64,000 nucleotides of DNA from an uncultured Opitutales bacterium (GTDB lineage: Bacteria; Verrucomicrobiota; Verrucomicrobiia; Opitutales; Intestinicryptomonadaceae). Location of the stretch: positions 4,574-68,573 of the forward strand of contig URAJ01000008.1 of the NCBI GenBank assembly GCA_900545715.1, given 5' to 3'. This document shows positions 9,305 to 17,480 of the stretch, in pieces (position 1 is the stretch's first letter; every line of letters starts with the position of its first letter). The translations under genes were made by a program, and so were the position numbers. The notes under the pieces were generated by a model. That model did not search any database. It had not been told where the DNA came from and was given only the letters and a program-made list of their open reading frames with translations.

Positions 9305-9986
9305 TAACCTCGATGGTTTCTTTTTGCGGCGGAGTTTTCTCCAAAATTTCCCGCTCTATTATTTCTTCGACGGGTGTTTCGCCTATATAAACTTCCGATA
9401 CCGCAAGCATTCCGTGATCCTGCCGCAACGACAGTGACATGGGCACATTTTTCTTGCGGGCGTCGGATATGTATTTTTGCAGTTTGGTTTGGTCGAATAC
9501 GGCAGTATGGTAATTGATTCTTCCCAAATTGAATAGTGCGATTGGCGGATTTATTTCGACAGTCTTTCCGCCTTCGTATTTCTGGAATAAAATATCCGAC
9601 AACTTAAGCTCAAATACCGTCCCTTTTTTTTCATCGGCATTTTTGCCGTAAGCCGCGGGAGCCCATAAACCGTCGGCGCCCTTCCTAAATTCTACATCTA
9701 CAATCGTCCTTTTCCAATAAGGCATGTCTTTGTTTTTTACGAATGCGTCGATTTGCGGATTTGCGCCCTGGGCGTAGGGAATTTTAATCGGTGCGCATAT
9801 AATATATATGACTGAATCGTTCGAGGAATTTGGCCACATTGACTCTATCGGCAATTTTATCTCTTTGCCGGTGTCGTGAATGCGCTCGGCGTCGAGGGCG
9901 AATACGAGCCCCGCGCAGAATTGGACTGTTAGCAGGCCGACGTACCACAATGTGGCGCTCTCTTTAAAAAAACTCTTAATTTTCAC
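9291..9986 (-). CDS. GDYXXLXY-type membrane-anchored protein (motif degenerate)
   Basis: Function unknown. The protein has 231 residues with one N-terminal membrane segment (about 12-32) followed by an exported soluble domain. It is called a GDYXXLXY-family protein because it directly follows, with an 11-bp overlap, a DUF2157 membrane protein, the standard partner of that family, and because TGKEIKLPIESMWP occupies the place of the family's GKxVxLxxxPVDP segment. The eponymous GDYxxLxY motif itself is not recognisable. The C-terminal residues are encoded inside a 41-bp tandem repeat, which may have altered the end of the protein. Confidence 0.65.
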   Translation of the reverse strand: MKIKSFFKESATLWYVGLLTVQFCAGLVFALDAERIHDTGKEIKLPIESMWPNSSNDSVIYIICAPIKIPYAQGANPQIDAFVKNKDMPYWKRTIVDVEFRKGADGLWAPAAYGKNADEKKGTVFELKLSDILFQKYEGGKTVEINPPIALFNLGRINYHTAVFDQTKLQKYISDARKKNVPMSLSLRQDHGMLAVSEVYIGETPVEEIIEREILEKTPPQKETIEVKDAR

Positions 9987-11229
9987 GCGATATTTTCCTG
10001 TTTAGAATCATGTTTAGAATTGCGAGCAAAACGCCGGCCGCGGCGATTGCCACCGCCCTTATCCCGACGTCCGTTTGCGAATCGAAAATGCGCGAGACGC
10101 ATTGAAATAGAATTAAAATCGCCCCGACATTCGACATTATCAGCTTCTTTTTTAAAATTCCCGATATTAGAAAAGCCGCTGAAGATGCGAAAATCGCGCC
10201 GTTCAAGACAGCGGTGACTGCCCAGAAATTTTTTAGCAATAAAACTGTGGCAAATGCGGGAAAGACTATCGAAAGGCAGATTGCCGCGTTTTCCCTGCGC
10301 GGATTTCGGAACGCGCGGAAGAGCGAGAATGCGTAAACTGCGCAGAGAGTCCAGAAGGCGGGGAAAAATGCGGAGATGGCGGTGCGGTTGATAAGGTCGT
10401 TAATAATGCCTTTCGATGCGCCTACGGACATTAAAAATATCAAGAGAAAAAATCCCGCGCCGGCGTAAGGGTTGTTGAAAATACCCGTACCGGAAAATTT
10501 TTTGGAAGCGGACGCTGCGAGAAATATTCCCGAGAATCCCGCAACTAAAACAATGCTTAAAATATTGTGCGCGGCCACGCACGAAATGGATACCGCTGAT
10601 ACCATGCACACAAAAACCAGCACGATATTCCTTAAAACGCCATTGCCGTCTCTGAACTTATACGCAAACGCGGCCAACGCTGCGTATATCGCAACCGCAA
10701 CGATAAATTCCGATTCCGGGCAATTTGCGGCATAAAATATGTTGAGTATGCACAGCGCCACTATCGCCGAGCCCGAACGGAATATGGGCACTGCCAAAAA
10801 GGAAAGGCAAATTACGCTCAGGCAAAAATGCGCGGTATCCGGCTGTATGTTGTAAAGATGCCCGATACTTGTAATCATTACCCACACTCCCGCGATATTT
10901 AGCATTGCCGAGGCTTCTTTCCAGAATTGCGGAAAATCCTTTTTTATTGCAAAGATTCCGAGGACTGCCGAAATGGCAAGCGGCGCAAATGCCAGGGCTT
11001 CCCTGACGCGCTCATGAAAATATTCCCAGTTGTGGTATACCCAAATGCAGCATGCCGTAAAAACTAATATAATTCCGAGTATGTACAGCAAATTGCGGGT
11101 TATCCGCGATTCTTCGCAGATCTTATCTTGGAGGGCTTCCCTGAGTTTTTTTTCGCTGGCGGCGTCTATGAGATTGGCTGATTTATAGGAATCCAATCTT
11201 TTCAGGAGTTCTTTTTCAAATTGGCTCAT
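9976..11229 (-). CDS. DUF2157 polytopic membrane protein
   Basis: Function unknown. The 417-residue protein has an N-terminal cytoplasmic helical segment (1-45) and then roughly eleven or twelve hydrophobic segments. The opening (LLKRLDSYKSANLIDAASEKKL, then a first membrane span reading LLYILGIILVFTACCIWVYHNW) matches DUF2157 architecture. It overlaps the following GDYXXLXY-type gene by 11 bp, so the two are probably co-translated and may act together in the membrane. Transcription runs away from the divergent DUF1549 gene. Confidence 0.85.
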   Translation of the reverse strand: MSQFEKELLKRLDSYKSANLIDAASEKKLREALQDKICEESRITRNLLYILGIILVFTACCIWVYHNWEYFHERVREALAFAPLAISAVLGIFAIKKDFPQFWKEASAMLNIAGVWVMITSIGHLYNIQPDTAHFCLSVICLSFLAVPIFRSGSAIVALCILNIFYAANCPESEFIVAVAIYAALAAFAYKFRDGNGVLRNIVLVFVCMVSAVSISCVAAHNILSIVLVAGFSGIFLAASASKKFSGTGIFNNPYAGAGFFLLIFLMSVGASKGIINDLINRTAISAFFPAFWTLCAVYAFSLFRAFRNPRRENAAICLSIVFPAFATVLLLKNFWAVTAVLNGAIFASSAAFLISGILKKKLIMSNVGAILILFQCVSRIFDSQTDVGIRAVAIAAAGVLLAILNMILNRKISREN

Positions 11230-11354
11230 TGTCGGCGAAAATATATAATATATGTATGTTTTTATATGTCAAATTATGAGAATTAAGATATAAAAAAGTC
11301 TTGTCGAGTTCAAAATTTCTAACTATTTTTTTGAAATTGCGGGGAAGCTTTCGT

Positions 11355-13340
11355 ATGGGGAAGAATTTTCTTGATAAATATTTTTCTAAGGCGGGTGTGG
11401 CGCTCTTCTTCAACTTGTGCGCGGCGGCAGCAATTTTGCCCTGCCAGACGGCGTTTGGAAGCGGCTCAACGGAGCGCGGCGCTACGGAGGCCGCCTCAAT
11501 GGAAGTTAAATCGGAAAAACCGACTGGCGGGGCGGAGGGGCGCGGAGCCGGCGAGCCGTCCAAAAGCGCCCAAAGTCGGGGAAATGTCGCGCAAATGTCG
11601 GGCTCGAAAGCGGTTCAAAAAAAATCTGCCGCCAAAAACTTGGGCAAAGAAAATCGGCAGGCATCGGGAGCCTTGAAAGAGGGCACAGATTCTGCCGCTA
11701 AAAAAGGGAAAAATTTAAATAGATTATCCGAAAAAAAGAAAGTTGTGCGTCCGGCAAAGAAATCGGCGCCGCAAGCAGCTCCCGTGCGCGAGCCCACCCG
11801 CTCAAAGCGAAAGCCGCCAGAAATAAAATTTGCCCCCGCCAATCCGTACGAGGAAGGCGAAATAAACTTGCAGGATTCAAAAAACCCGGTGGACATAGCC
11901 CTTGCCGCGCATTTTGAATCTCTCGGACTAAAACCCGCAAAGAGATGTTCGGACTCCGTTTTTATTAGAAGGGCGACCCTCGATTTGACAGGTAGGATAC
12001 CCAGCCCAGAGCGGCTCGAAGCATTTTTGGACGACGAATCACCGGACAAGCGCGAGAAGCTTGTGGACGAACTTTTGGCGTCGGACGAATTTGTAAACTA
12101 CATGTCTTTGAGGCTCGGCGACATTCTGAGAATCAAGGCGGAGTTCCCTATAAACCTGTGGCCGAATGCGGCGCAGGCGTACACGCGCTTTATCCGCAAA
12201 TCCCTCTCGGACGGCTTGGGGTGGGACGAAATGGCGCGCAGAATGCTGTCGTCGAGCGGCAGCAATTTTAGGGTAGGGGAGGTGAACTTCCTGAGGGCGA
12301 TGCAGTCGCGAACTCCCGAATCAACTGCTTCGTGCGCGGCCCTGACTTTTATGTGCGCGCGGTACGATAAAATTCCTGAGGAGAGACGAAAGGCTTTTGC
12401 GTCGTTTTTCTCGCGCGTGGGATACAAGTCCACAAAGGAGTGGAAAGAGGAAATTGTCTTCGACGACCCTTCAAAGCGCGCGCCGTTCGTATCCGTATTT
12501 CCGGACGGATCGGCGGCGGTATTTTCCGCGGATATGTCGGTGCGCGCGGGCTTTGCGGAATGGCTTACCAAGAGGGGAAATCCTTATTTTTCAAAGGCGT
12601 TTGCAAACAGGGTATGGACTTGGATTTTCGGAACGCCAATAGTTTCGCCCGTGGACGACATGTTTTTTTCGGGGAACAGACCGGTGTCGGCGCGCCTGCT
12701 GGAAACGCTCGCGGAAAAATTTGAGCGCTCGGGATTCGATATCCGCGTGCTTATCCGCACAATTGCGCTTTCTGAGGCGTACTCGCAGTCATTTATCCCC
12801 GAGCCTTCAAACAATCCCGAGGCCGCGGCTAAAAATTTTGCAGTGTACCCAGTCCGCCGTCTCGACGCCGAAATTTTGATAGACACCGTGTGCTCCATAA
12901 CCGGAACGACCGAGATATATTCGAGCACGACCCCCGAGCCGTACACGACAATGCCCGACTATTCCGCGGCTGCCGAACTTCCGGACGGAAGCGTGACAAC
13001 TTCGTTCCTCGAACTATTCGGCAAGTCCCCGCGCGACACCGGGTACGCGGACGAGCGCGTGAACGTCCCTTCGGCGTCGCAAAAGCTGCATATGCTAAAT
13101 TCGTCTCAGATATTGAGAAAAATATCGTCTTCTAAATTTAGCAGAAGGTTTTTTGTTATGCCGTACAAGAAGGGAGTGTACAGTTTGTACACAAACATAC
13201 TTTCGCGCCGCCCAACGAGCGCCGAATTAAAGGCGTTTGAACAATACAAGCCCGAGGGAAAGCAGTTTAGGCAATGGGAGGCGATGATTGACACAATGTG
13301 GGCTCTTTTTAATTCGGACGAATTTTCCAACAGGCATTAG
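11355..13340 (+). CDS. Secreted DUF1549/DUF1553 protein lacking a cytochrome domain
   Basis: Uncharacterised family abundant in Planctomycetes and Verrucomicrobia. From the ATG at 11355 the protein is about 661 residues. It has a signal peptide (1-33), then a low-complexity Ser/Lys/Ala/Gly linker to about 165. A DUF1549 region follows, opening with FIRRATLDLTGRIPSPERLEAF, and then a DUF1553 region containing YFSKAFANRVWTWIFG and VYPVRRLDAEILIDTVCSIT. No CxxCH heme motif is present, unlike the planctomycete-cytochrome versions. The reading frame stays open upstream from a TTG at 11301, but the ATG at 11355 gives a clean signal peptide and has GGGGA 10 nt upstream. It is 8 bp upstream of the DUF1501 gene. 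Confidence 0.88.
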   Translation: MGKNFLDKYFSKAGVALFFNLCAAAAILPCQTAFGSGSTERGATEAASMEVKSEKPTGGAEGRGAGEPSKSAQSRGNVAQMSGSKAVQKKSAAKNLGKENRQASGALKEGTDSAAKKGKNLNRLSEKKKVVRPAKKSAPQAAPVREPTRSKRKPPEIKFAPANPYEEGEINLQDSKNPVDIALAAHFESLGLKPAKRCSDSVFIRRATLDLTGRIPSPERLEAFLDDESPDKREKLVDELLASDEFVNYMSLRLGDILRIKAEFPINLWPNAAQAYTRFIRKSLSDGLGWDEMARRMLSSSGSNFRVGEVNFLRAMQSRTPESTASCAALTFMCARYDKIPEERRKAFASFFSRVGYKSTKEWKEEIVFDDPSKRAPFVSVFPDGSAAVFSADMSVRAGFAEWLTKRGNPYFSKAFANRVWTWIFGTPIVSPVDDMFFSGNRPVSARLLETLAEKFERSGFDIRVLIRTIALSEAYSQSFIPEPSNNPEAAAKNFAVYPVRRLDAEILIDTVCSITGTTEIYSSTTPEPYTTMPDYSAAAELPDGSVTTSFLELFGKSPRDTGYADERVNVPSASQKLHMLNSSQILRKISSSKFSRRFFVMPYKKGVYSLYTNILSRRPTSAELKAFEQYKPEGKQFRQWEAMIDTMWALFNSDEFSNRH

Positions 13341-13348
13341 GAGGATAT

Positions 13349-14704
13349 ATGGACTCTAAAAAGGCATTGGACAGGAGGGATTTTTTAAAGGCGGCAGGCG
13401 CGATGGGCGCGCTTTTCGGATTGGGTGCGCGCGGATTTTCAGCTGAACTGGCGGCGGCCCCGAAAGAAGCTGCTAAACCCGCCGCACCGAAAAAGCCGTT
13501 TGCAAAGTCTGTGATACAGATATGGTTTTGGGGAGGGCCGTCGCAAATAGAGACTTGGGACCCAAAACCGGAGGCGGGGTACGACTATTGCGGGCAGCTT
13601 TCGTCGCCGATAAATACGAATGTCGATGGCTTGAGAATATGCGAGCTTATGCCGGAACTTGCCAAATGCGCTGATACATATTCCGTAATACGCTCCGTAA
13701 GGCATTTCCAAAATGCCCACGAAACAGGTTCGTACCTTGTGCAGACTGGGCGCATGCCTGGCAGGTACGTGTATCCATGCGCGGGGGCTGTGGTTTCAAA
13801 ATTTAAGGGCGTGGACGCCGGCTACAAGGGAACTATTCCGCCATACATAGTATTGACGGAGCCGCAGGGGCGCTTTTCGGAGGCGGGATTTTTGGGGTCG
13901 AAATACAAGCCCTTTGCAACGGGCGGGAATCCGTCGTCCATACCGTTTGAGGTTGAGGGGATAGTTGCGCGCGGAATAACTCGCGCCCGCCAGGAGTCGC
14001 GCCGAAAGCTGCTCGACGACCTCGGCACTTTCAAAAAATCGCTCGCTTCAAGCGGATATTTAAAGCAGTCGGAGCTTGCGGTGGAGCAGGCGTACAATTT
14101 GATACTCGGCGATGCCGGAAAAATTTTCGACGTCACAACCGAAAGCGACAAGGTTCGCGACGCCTACGGACGGAACAAATTCGGGTGCTCGTGCCTCGTC
14201 GCGCGCAAGCTTGTGGAGAGCGGAGTGCCGTACGTCACGATAAACTATCCCGGCTGGGACACCCACAAGAGCCATTTTCAGGAAATGCGCAAGCTCATGC
14301 CGCAAACAGACAGGGCGGTGGCGGCCCTCATTGCCGATCTGCGCGAGCGCGGGCTTTTCGACTCTACAATAATTTGGTGGAGCGGAGAGTTTGGCCGTAC
14401 GCCGCGCATACAGTGGGAGGCCCCGTACTCCGGCGGCAGGGGGCATTGGGGCGATGCGTTTTCGATGATGCTTGCAGGGGGCGGTTTTGACGGCGGAAAA
14501 GTTGTAGGCAAGACCGACGACAAGGCGGAGAAAGTTGTCGAGCGCCCGGTATCGCCGTGCGACCTGATAGGCTCGATATACTCGCGCCTCGGGATTCCCT
14601 CGGACGCCGTTTTGCGCACACCGCAAGGGGATACTGTCGGGCTTCTTGAAGACAACGAGGGCGACATGAAGGGCGACGGAATATTGAGGGAAATAGGATG
14701 TTAG
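13349..14704 (+). CDS. DUF1501 protein with Tat signal (alkaline-phosphatase-superfamily fold)
   Basis: Exported protein of unknown substrate, 451 residues. The N-terminus carries a twin-arginine signal (DRRDFLKAAG at 8-17) followed by an Ala-rich hydrophobic stretch, so it is probably folded and exported by the Tat system. Conserved DUF1501 features include IWFWGGPSQIETWDPKP, NYPGWDTHKSHF and WWSGEFGRTPRI near the C-terminus, positions where related sulfatase/phosphatase-fold enzymes hold metals. GGAGGATAT precedes the ATG. It sits between the DUF1549 gene and the TIG/PPC gene, the canonical three-gene context. Confidence 0.93.
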   Translation: MDSKKALDRRDFLKAAGAMGALFGLGARGFSAELAAAPKEAAKPAAPKKPFAKSVIQIWFWGGPSQIETWDPKPEAGYDYCGQLSSPINTNVDGLRICELMPELAKCADTYSVIRSVRHFQNAHETGSYLVQTGRMPGRYVYPCAGAVVSKFKGVDAGYKGTIPPYIVLTEPQGRFSEAGFLGSKYKPFATGGNPSSIPFEVEGIVARGITRARQESRRKLLDDLGTFKKSLASSGYLKQSELAVEQAYNLILGDAGKIFDVTTESDKVRDAYGRNKFGCSCLVARKLVESGVPYVTINYPGWDTHKSHFQEMRKLMPQTDRAVAALIADLRERGLFDSTIIWWSGEFGRTPRIQWEAPYSGGRGHWGDAFSMMLAGGGFDGGKVVGKTDDKAEKVVERPVSPCDLIGSIYSRLGIPSDAVLRTPQGDTVGLLEDNEGDMKGDGILREIGC

Positions 14705-14868
14705 TCTTTTTTAAAAAATTTGCGGGAGGGAAAATGTCTGCGCGATGTGCAAAATTTGCGTGCGGGAAAAATTCTCATCTTTTATGGGGATTACTGCGCG
14801 GCGCAAAAAATATAGAGGCGCATAAATCTTCTTTGCGTTGCGATAGACGAAAGGCCTGCGGCAGGCAA

Positions 14869-17241
14869 ATGCGGCGTCCTCAAACTTGCCGATTTGCACT
14901 TCCCGCTTTTTTTAGAATTGGAAGGCTTTTAGCTTTTGCGATAGCTTGCGCTGTGTCCGCTCTTCCGCTCGGCGCGCAGGAAAGCGACGTTCCAAACATA
15001 GCGTATGTGTATCCCGCGGGTGCGAAAGCCGGCGAAACTGTTAAAATCACCGTAGGCGGCAGAAATTTTAACGGCGTCACAGATGTGTATATAACGGGCG
15101 AAGGAATTGAAACCGGAGTCTGCGAAGTGACTACGCCGTTAAAGTCCGGCAATTATTTTGGGCTTAGAAATAAATTGGAGGAGGAATTTGTAAAAAAACA
15201 TCCCGAAGTAGTCGAGGAGATGAAGAAATTTGAGGACGGCGGGCAGGCGTATTTGAGAAAATTAGTCAACGCCGACAAAGAAATAATGGATAAGCTCGCC
15301 GCTGCTGACGCCTCTGTGTACTTAAGAAAAGTGTCCTCCGACCCTATGGCGGAAACTGTCGAGTTTGAAATCACAGTTTCGCCCGACGCCAAAAAGGGAA
15401 TACGCAATATTCTCGTAAAATCGAGGCGCGGGCTTTCAAATCCGGCGAGGTTTGAGATATCGGACACAGACGAATTTGTGAAGCCTTCCTTGCGCGATAC
15501 CGCAAGAAAGCGCATAAAGCTCCCCGAAAATTGGGGAAAGCTCGGCATACGCTCGTGGGTGAATCCGCTGATGTACCCGGGAGAGGGAAACGAATTTTTT
15601 GTGGATATGCCGGTGGTTGTAAACGGCCAGATTACCGAGGCTAAAACGGACGCATATTCATTCTACGCGCGCAAAGGGGATACGGTCGTCATCGACGTAT
15701 GGGGCAGAATGCAGCTTCCATACATATCCGACGCCGTCCCCGGGTGGTTCCAGCCTGTCGTCCGCGTCACGGATTCTCGCGGCAAAGAGGTTGCGTATTG
15801 CGACGATTTTTTCCATAGGCCCGATCCGCATTTGTCTTTTAAAGTTCCGGAAAGCGGAGTTTACCGCGCGGAAATTTTCGACGCCATTTACCGGAGCCGC
15901 GAGGATTTCGTTTACAGGATGTCGATTTCCACGCGCCCGTTTGTGGAATACGTTTTCCCGCTGGGAGGCGCGTCCGGGGAATCGCCGGAGTTTGAAGTCG
16001 GGGGCGCAAACCTCGAAAACAATAAAATAAAAATAGACATTCCGGAGGGTGCGGGAGAGTTTTCGCCGGATTTCGGCTGTGATAGCATTCCCGAATTAAA
16101 AATAAAATATTCTCCGGAGCGTTGCACGTTGTCTGCGGCGGAGTCTTCAAAGATTGCCGGCGGGACTGGCGGCATGCTTCCGTCGGTGACTTTGACTCCC
16201 CCTGAGGCGGCGCACGGGCGCATACTGAAAAAAGGGCAGAGGGACTCCTACAAATTCGACGCCGCGCAAGGCGACAAGATAGTAATAGAGACGCGGGCAC
16301 GCCGGCTCGGCTCTCCGATAGACACTTATCTTACTGTCTGTGACTCTTCCGGGAAAGTCCTTGCGAGGGCGGACGATTTTGAAGATTTGTCATGCGGGTT
16401 TGTCACGGCGCATACGGATTCCCGAATGATATTCACACCTCCCTTTACCGGCACGTTTTTTGTCCGCGTGGAGGATTTGACGGGCGGGTTTTCCCCCGCG
16501 CACGCATACCGACTTGAAGTGCGGCGGCCCCGCCCGGATTTTGAACTAAGGAGCGTGCCGAGCTCCCTGAATTTTCTTCCCGGGCGCACGACAGTGTTCA
16601 GAGTTTACGCATTCCGCGCGGACGGAATCGACGATTATCCGATAGCCTTAAAAATCGACGGACTCCCGGAGGGAGCCGAAGTGTACGGAGCTGAAATACC
16701 GGCAGGCGCAAAGTATGCGGATGTCGGCATAAAAATACCGAAGGGCGCAGCCAAGAAAGTCTTTAAGATGTCGGTTGCCGGCAAGGCTGATTTCCCGCAC
16801 GGAAGCATAGTGAGGGAGTCGGTCCCATGCGAGGATATGATGCAGGCGTTTTATTATCGCCACTATGTCCCGGCGGCGGGAATGTGGGGGAGCGTAAATT
16901 CGTGGAATATTTTTGGGCGTGGGTTTGACGCGATACGCCCGGATATCTCGAAAGTTGCAACGCCGATAAAAATAAAAAAAGGCGAAACTGTTTCGATAGA
17001 TGTCGGGGCTTCTCCGGCGAAGTTTAAAAATATGCCAAAGGCTGAGTTTCAGGACGCGCCTGACGGGCTTTCCATAAAAAGTTTTTCCATACGCGACAGC
17101 AGGCTCGTGTTGGAAATAAGCTGCTCGGAAAACGCAAAGCCCGCGAAAGGGCGTTTTGTGGTGAATCTGCTCGGCAAGCATTGGAGGGGAATGTTTCTTG
17201 TGGATAAAATCCCGCCGCTTGATTTTGAAATAACCGAGTAG
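14869..17241 (+). CDS. Secreted TIG/IPT and pre-peptidase (PPC) domain protein
   Basis: Third member of the DUF1549-DUF1501 set, probably a periplasmic or surface binding protein. From the ATG at 14869 it has about 790 residues: a signal peptide ending at ALPLGAQ, a TIG/IPT-like fold (YPAGAKAGETVKITVGGRNF), and PPC-type beta domains. These are seen at AYSFYARKGDTVVIDVWGR and SYKFDAAQGDKIVIETRAR, each followed by a VRVEDL- or YRAEIF-type strand. No catalytic motif was recognised. The start is unclear. An ATG at 14698 overlaps the DUF1501 stop (ATGTTAG), and an ATG at 14734 has GGGAGGG just upstream. Both put about 45-60 Cys/Arg-rich residues before the signal peptide, so I prefer 14869. Confidence 0.85.
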   Translation: MRRPQTCRFALPAFFRIGRLLAFAIACAVSALPLGAQESDVPNIAYVYPAGAKAGETVKITVGGRNFNGVTDVYITGEGIETGVCEVTTPLKSGNYFGLRNKLEEEFVKKHPEVVEEMKKFEDGGQAYLRKLVNADKEIMDKLAAADASVYLRKVSSDPMAETVEFEITVSPDAKKGIRNILVKSRRGLSNPARFEISDTDEFVKPSLRDTARKRIKLPENWGKLGIRSWVNPLMYPGEGNEFFVDMPVVVNGQITEAKTDAYSFYARKGDTVVIDVWGRMQLPYISDAVPGWFQPVVRVTDSRGKEVAYCDDFFHRPDPHLSFKVPESGVYRAEIFDAIYRSREDFVYRMSISTRPFVEYVFPLGGASGESPEFEVGGANLENNKIKIDIPEGAGEFSPDFGCDSIPELKIKYSPERCTLSAAESSKIAGGTGGMLPSVTLTPPEAAHGRILKKGQRDSYKFDAAQGDKIVIETRARRLGSPIDTYLTVCDSSGKVLARADDFEDLSCGFVTAHTDSRMIFTPPFTGTFFVRVEDLTGGFSPAHAYRLEVRRPRPDFELRSVPSSLNFLPGRTTVFRVYAFRADGIDDYPIALKIDGLPEGAEVYGAEIPAGAKYADVGIKIPKGAAKKVFKMSVAGKADFPHGSIVRESVPCEDMMQAFYYRHYVPAAGMWGSVNSWNIFGRGFDAIRPDISKVATPIKIKKGETVSIDVGASPAKFKNMPKAEFQDAPDGLSIKSFSIRDSRLVLEISCSENAKPAKGRFVVNLLGKHWRGMFLVDKIPPLDFEITE

Positions 17242-17427
17242 TGCCGCATTAAAGCCTCCGTTTTGAATAAGAGCGTTTATTGTTGCCGATAAATTGTATT
17301 TTTTAGCAAATTTGTGGGGCGCGCTTTATCATAAAAAGAGAGGGACGGCTAAAAATTTTTACATGGCGGCACTTTTTGGCAAATTGGATATTACAGCTAA
17401 AAATTTTACACTGTTCTAAGCTACCGC

Positions 17428-17463
17428 AAAAAAAAACTCCGCCCAAATGGGCGGAGCTTTTTT
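17428..17463. terminator. Bidirectional terminator between convergent genes
   Basis: A perfect 8-bp stem (CTCCGCCC / GGGCGGAG, 17437-17456) with a 4-nt loop, flanked by nine A on the left and six T on the right, so it can work on both strands. It serves the minus-strand hydrolase ending at 17481 and, about 200 bp downstream, the plus-strand DUF1549 operon. Confidence 0.9.
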
Positions 17464-17480
17464 CCTATGGAGATAGTAAA

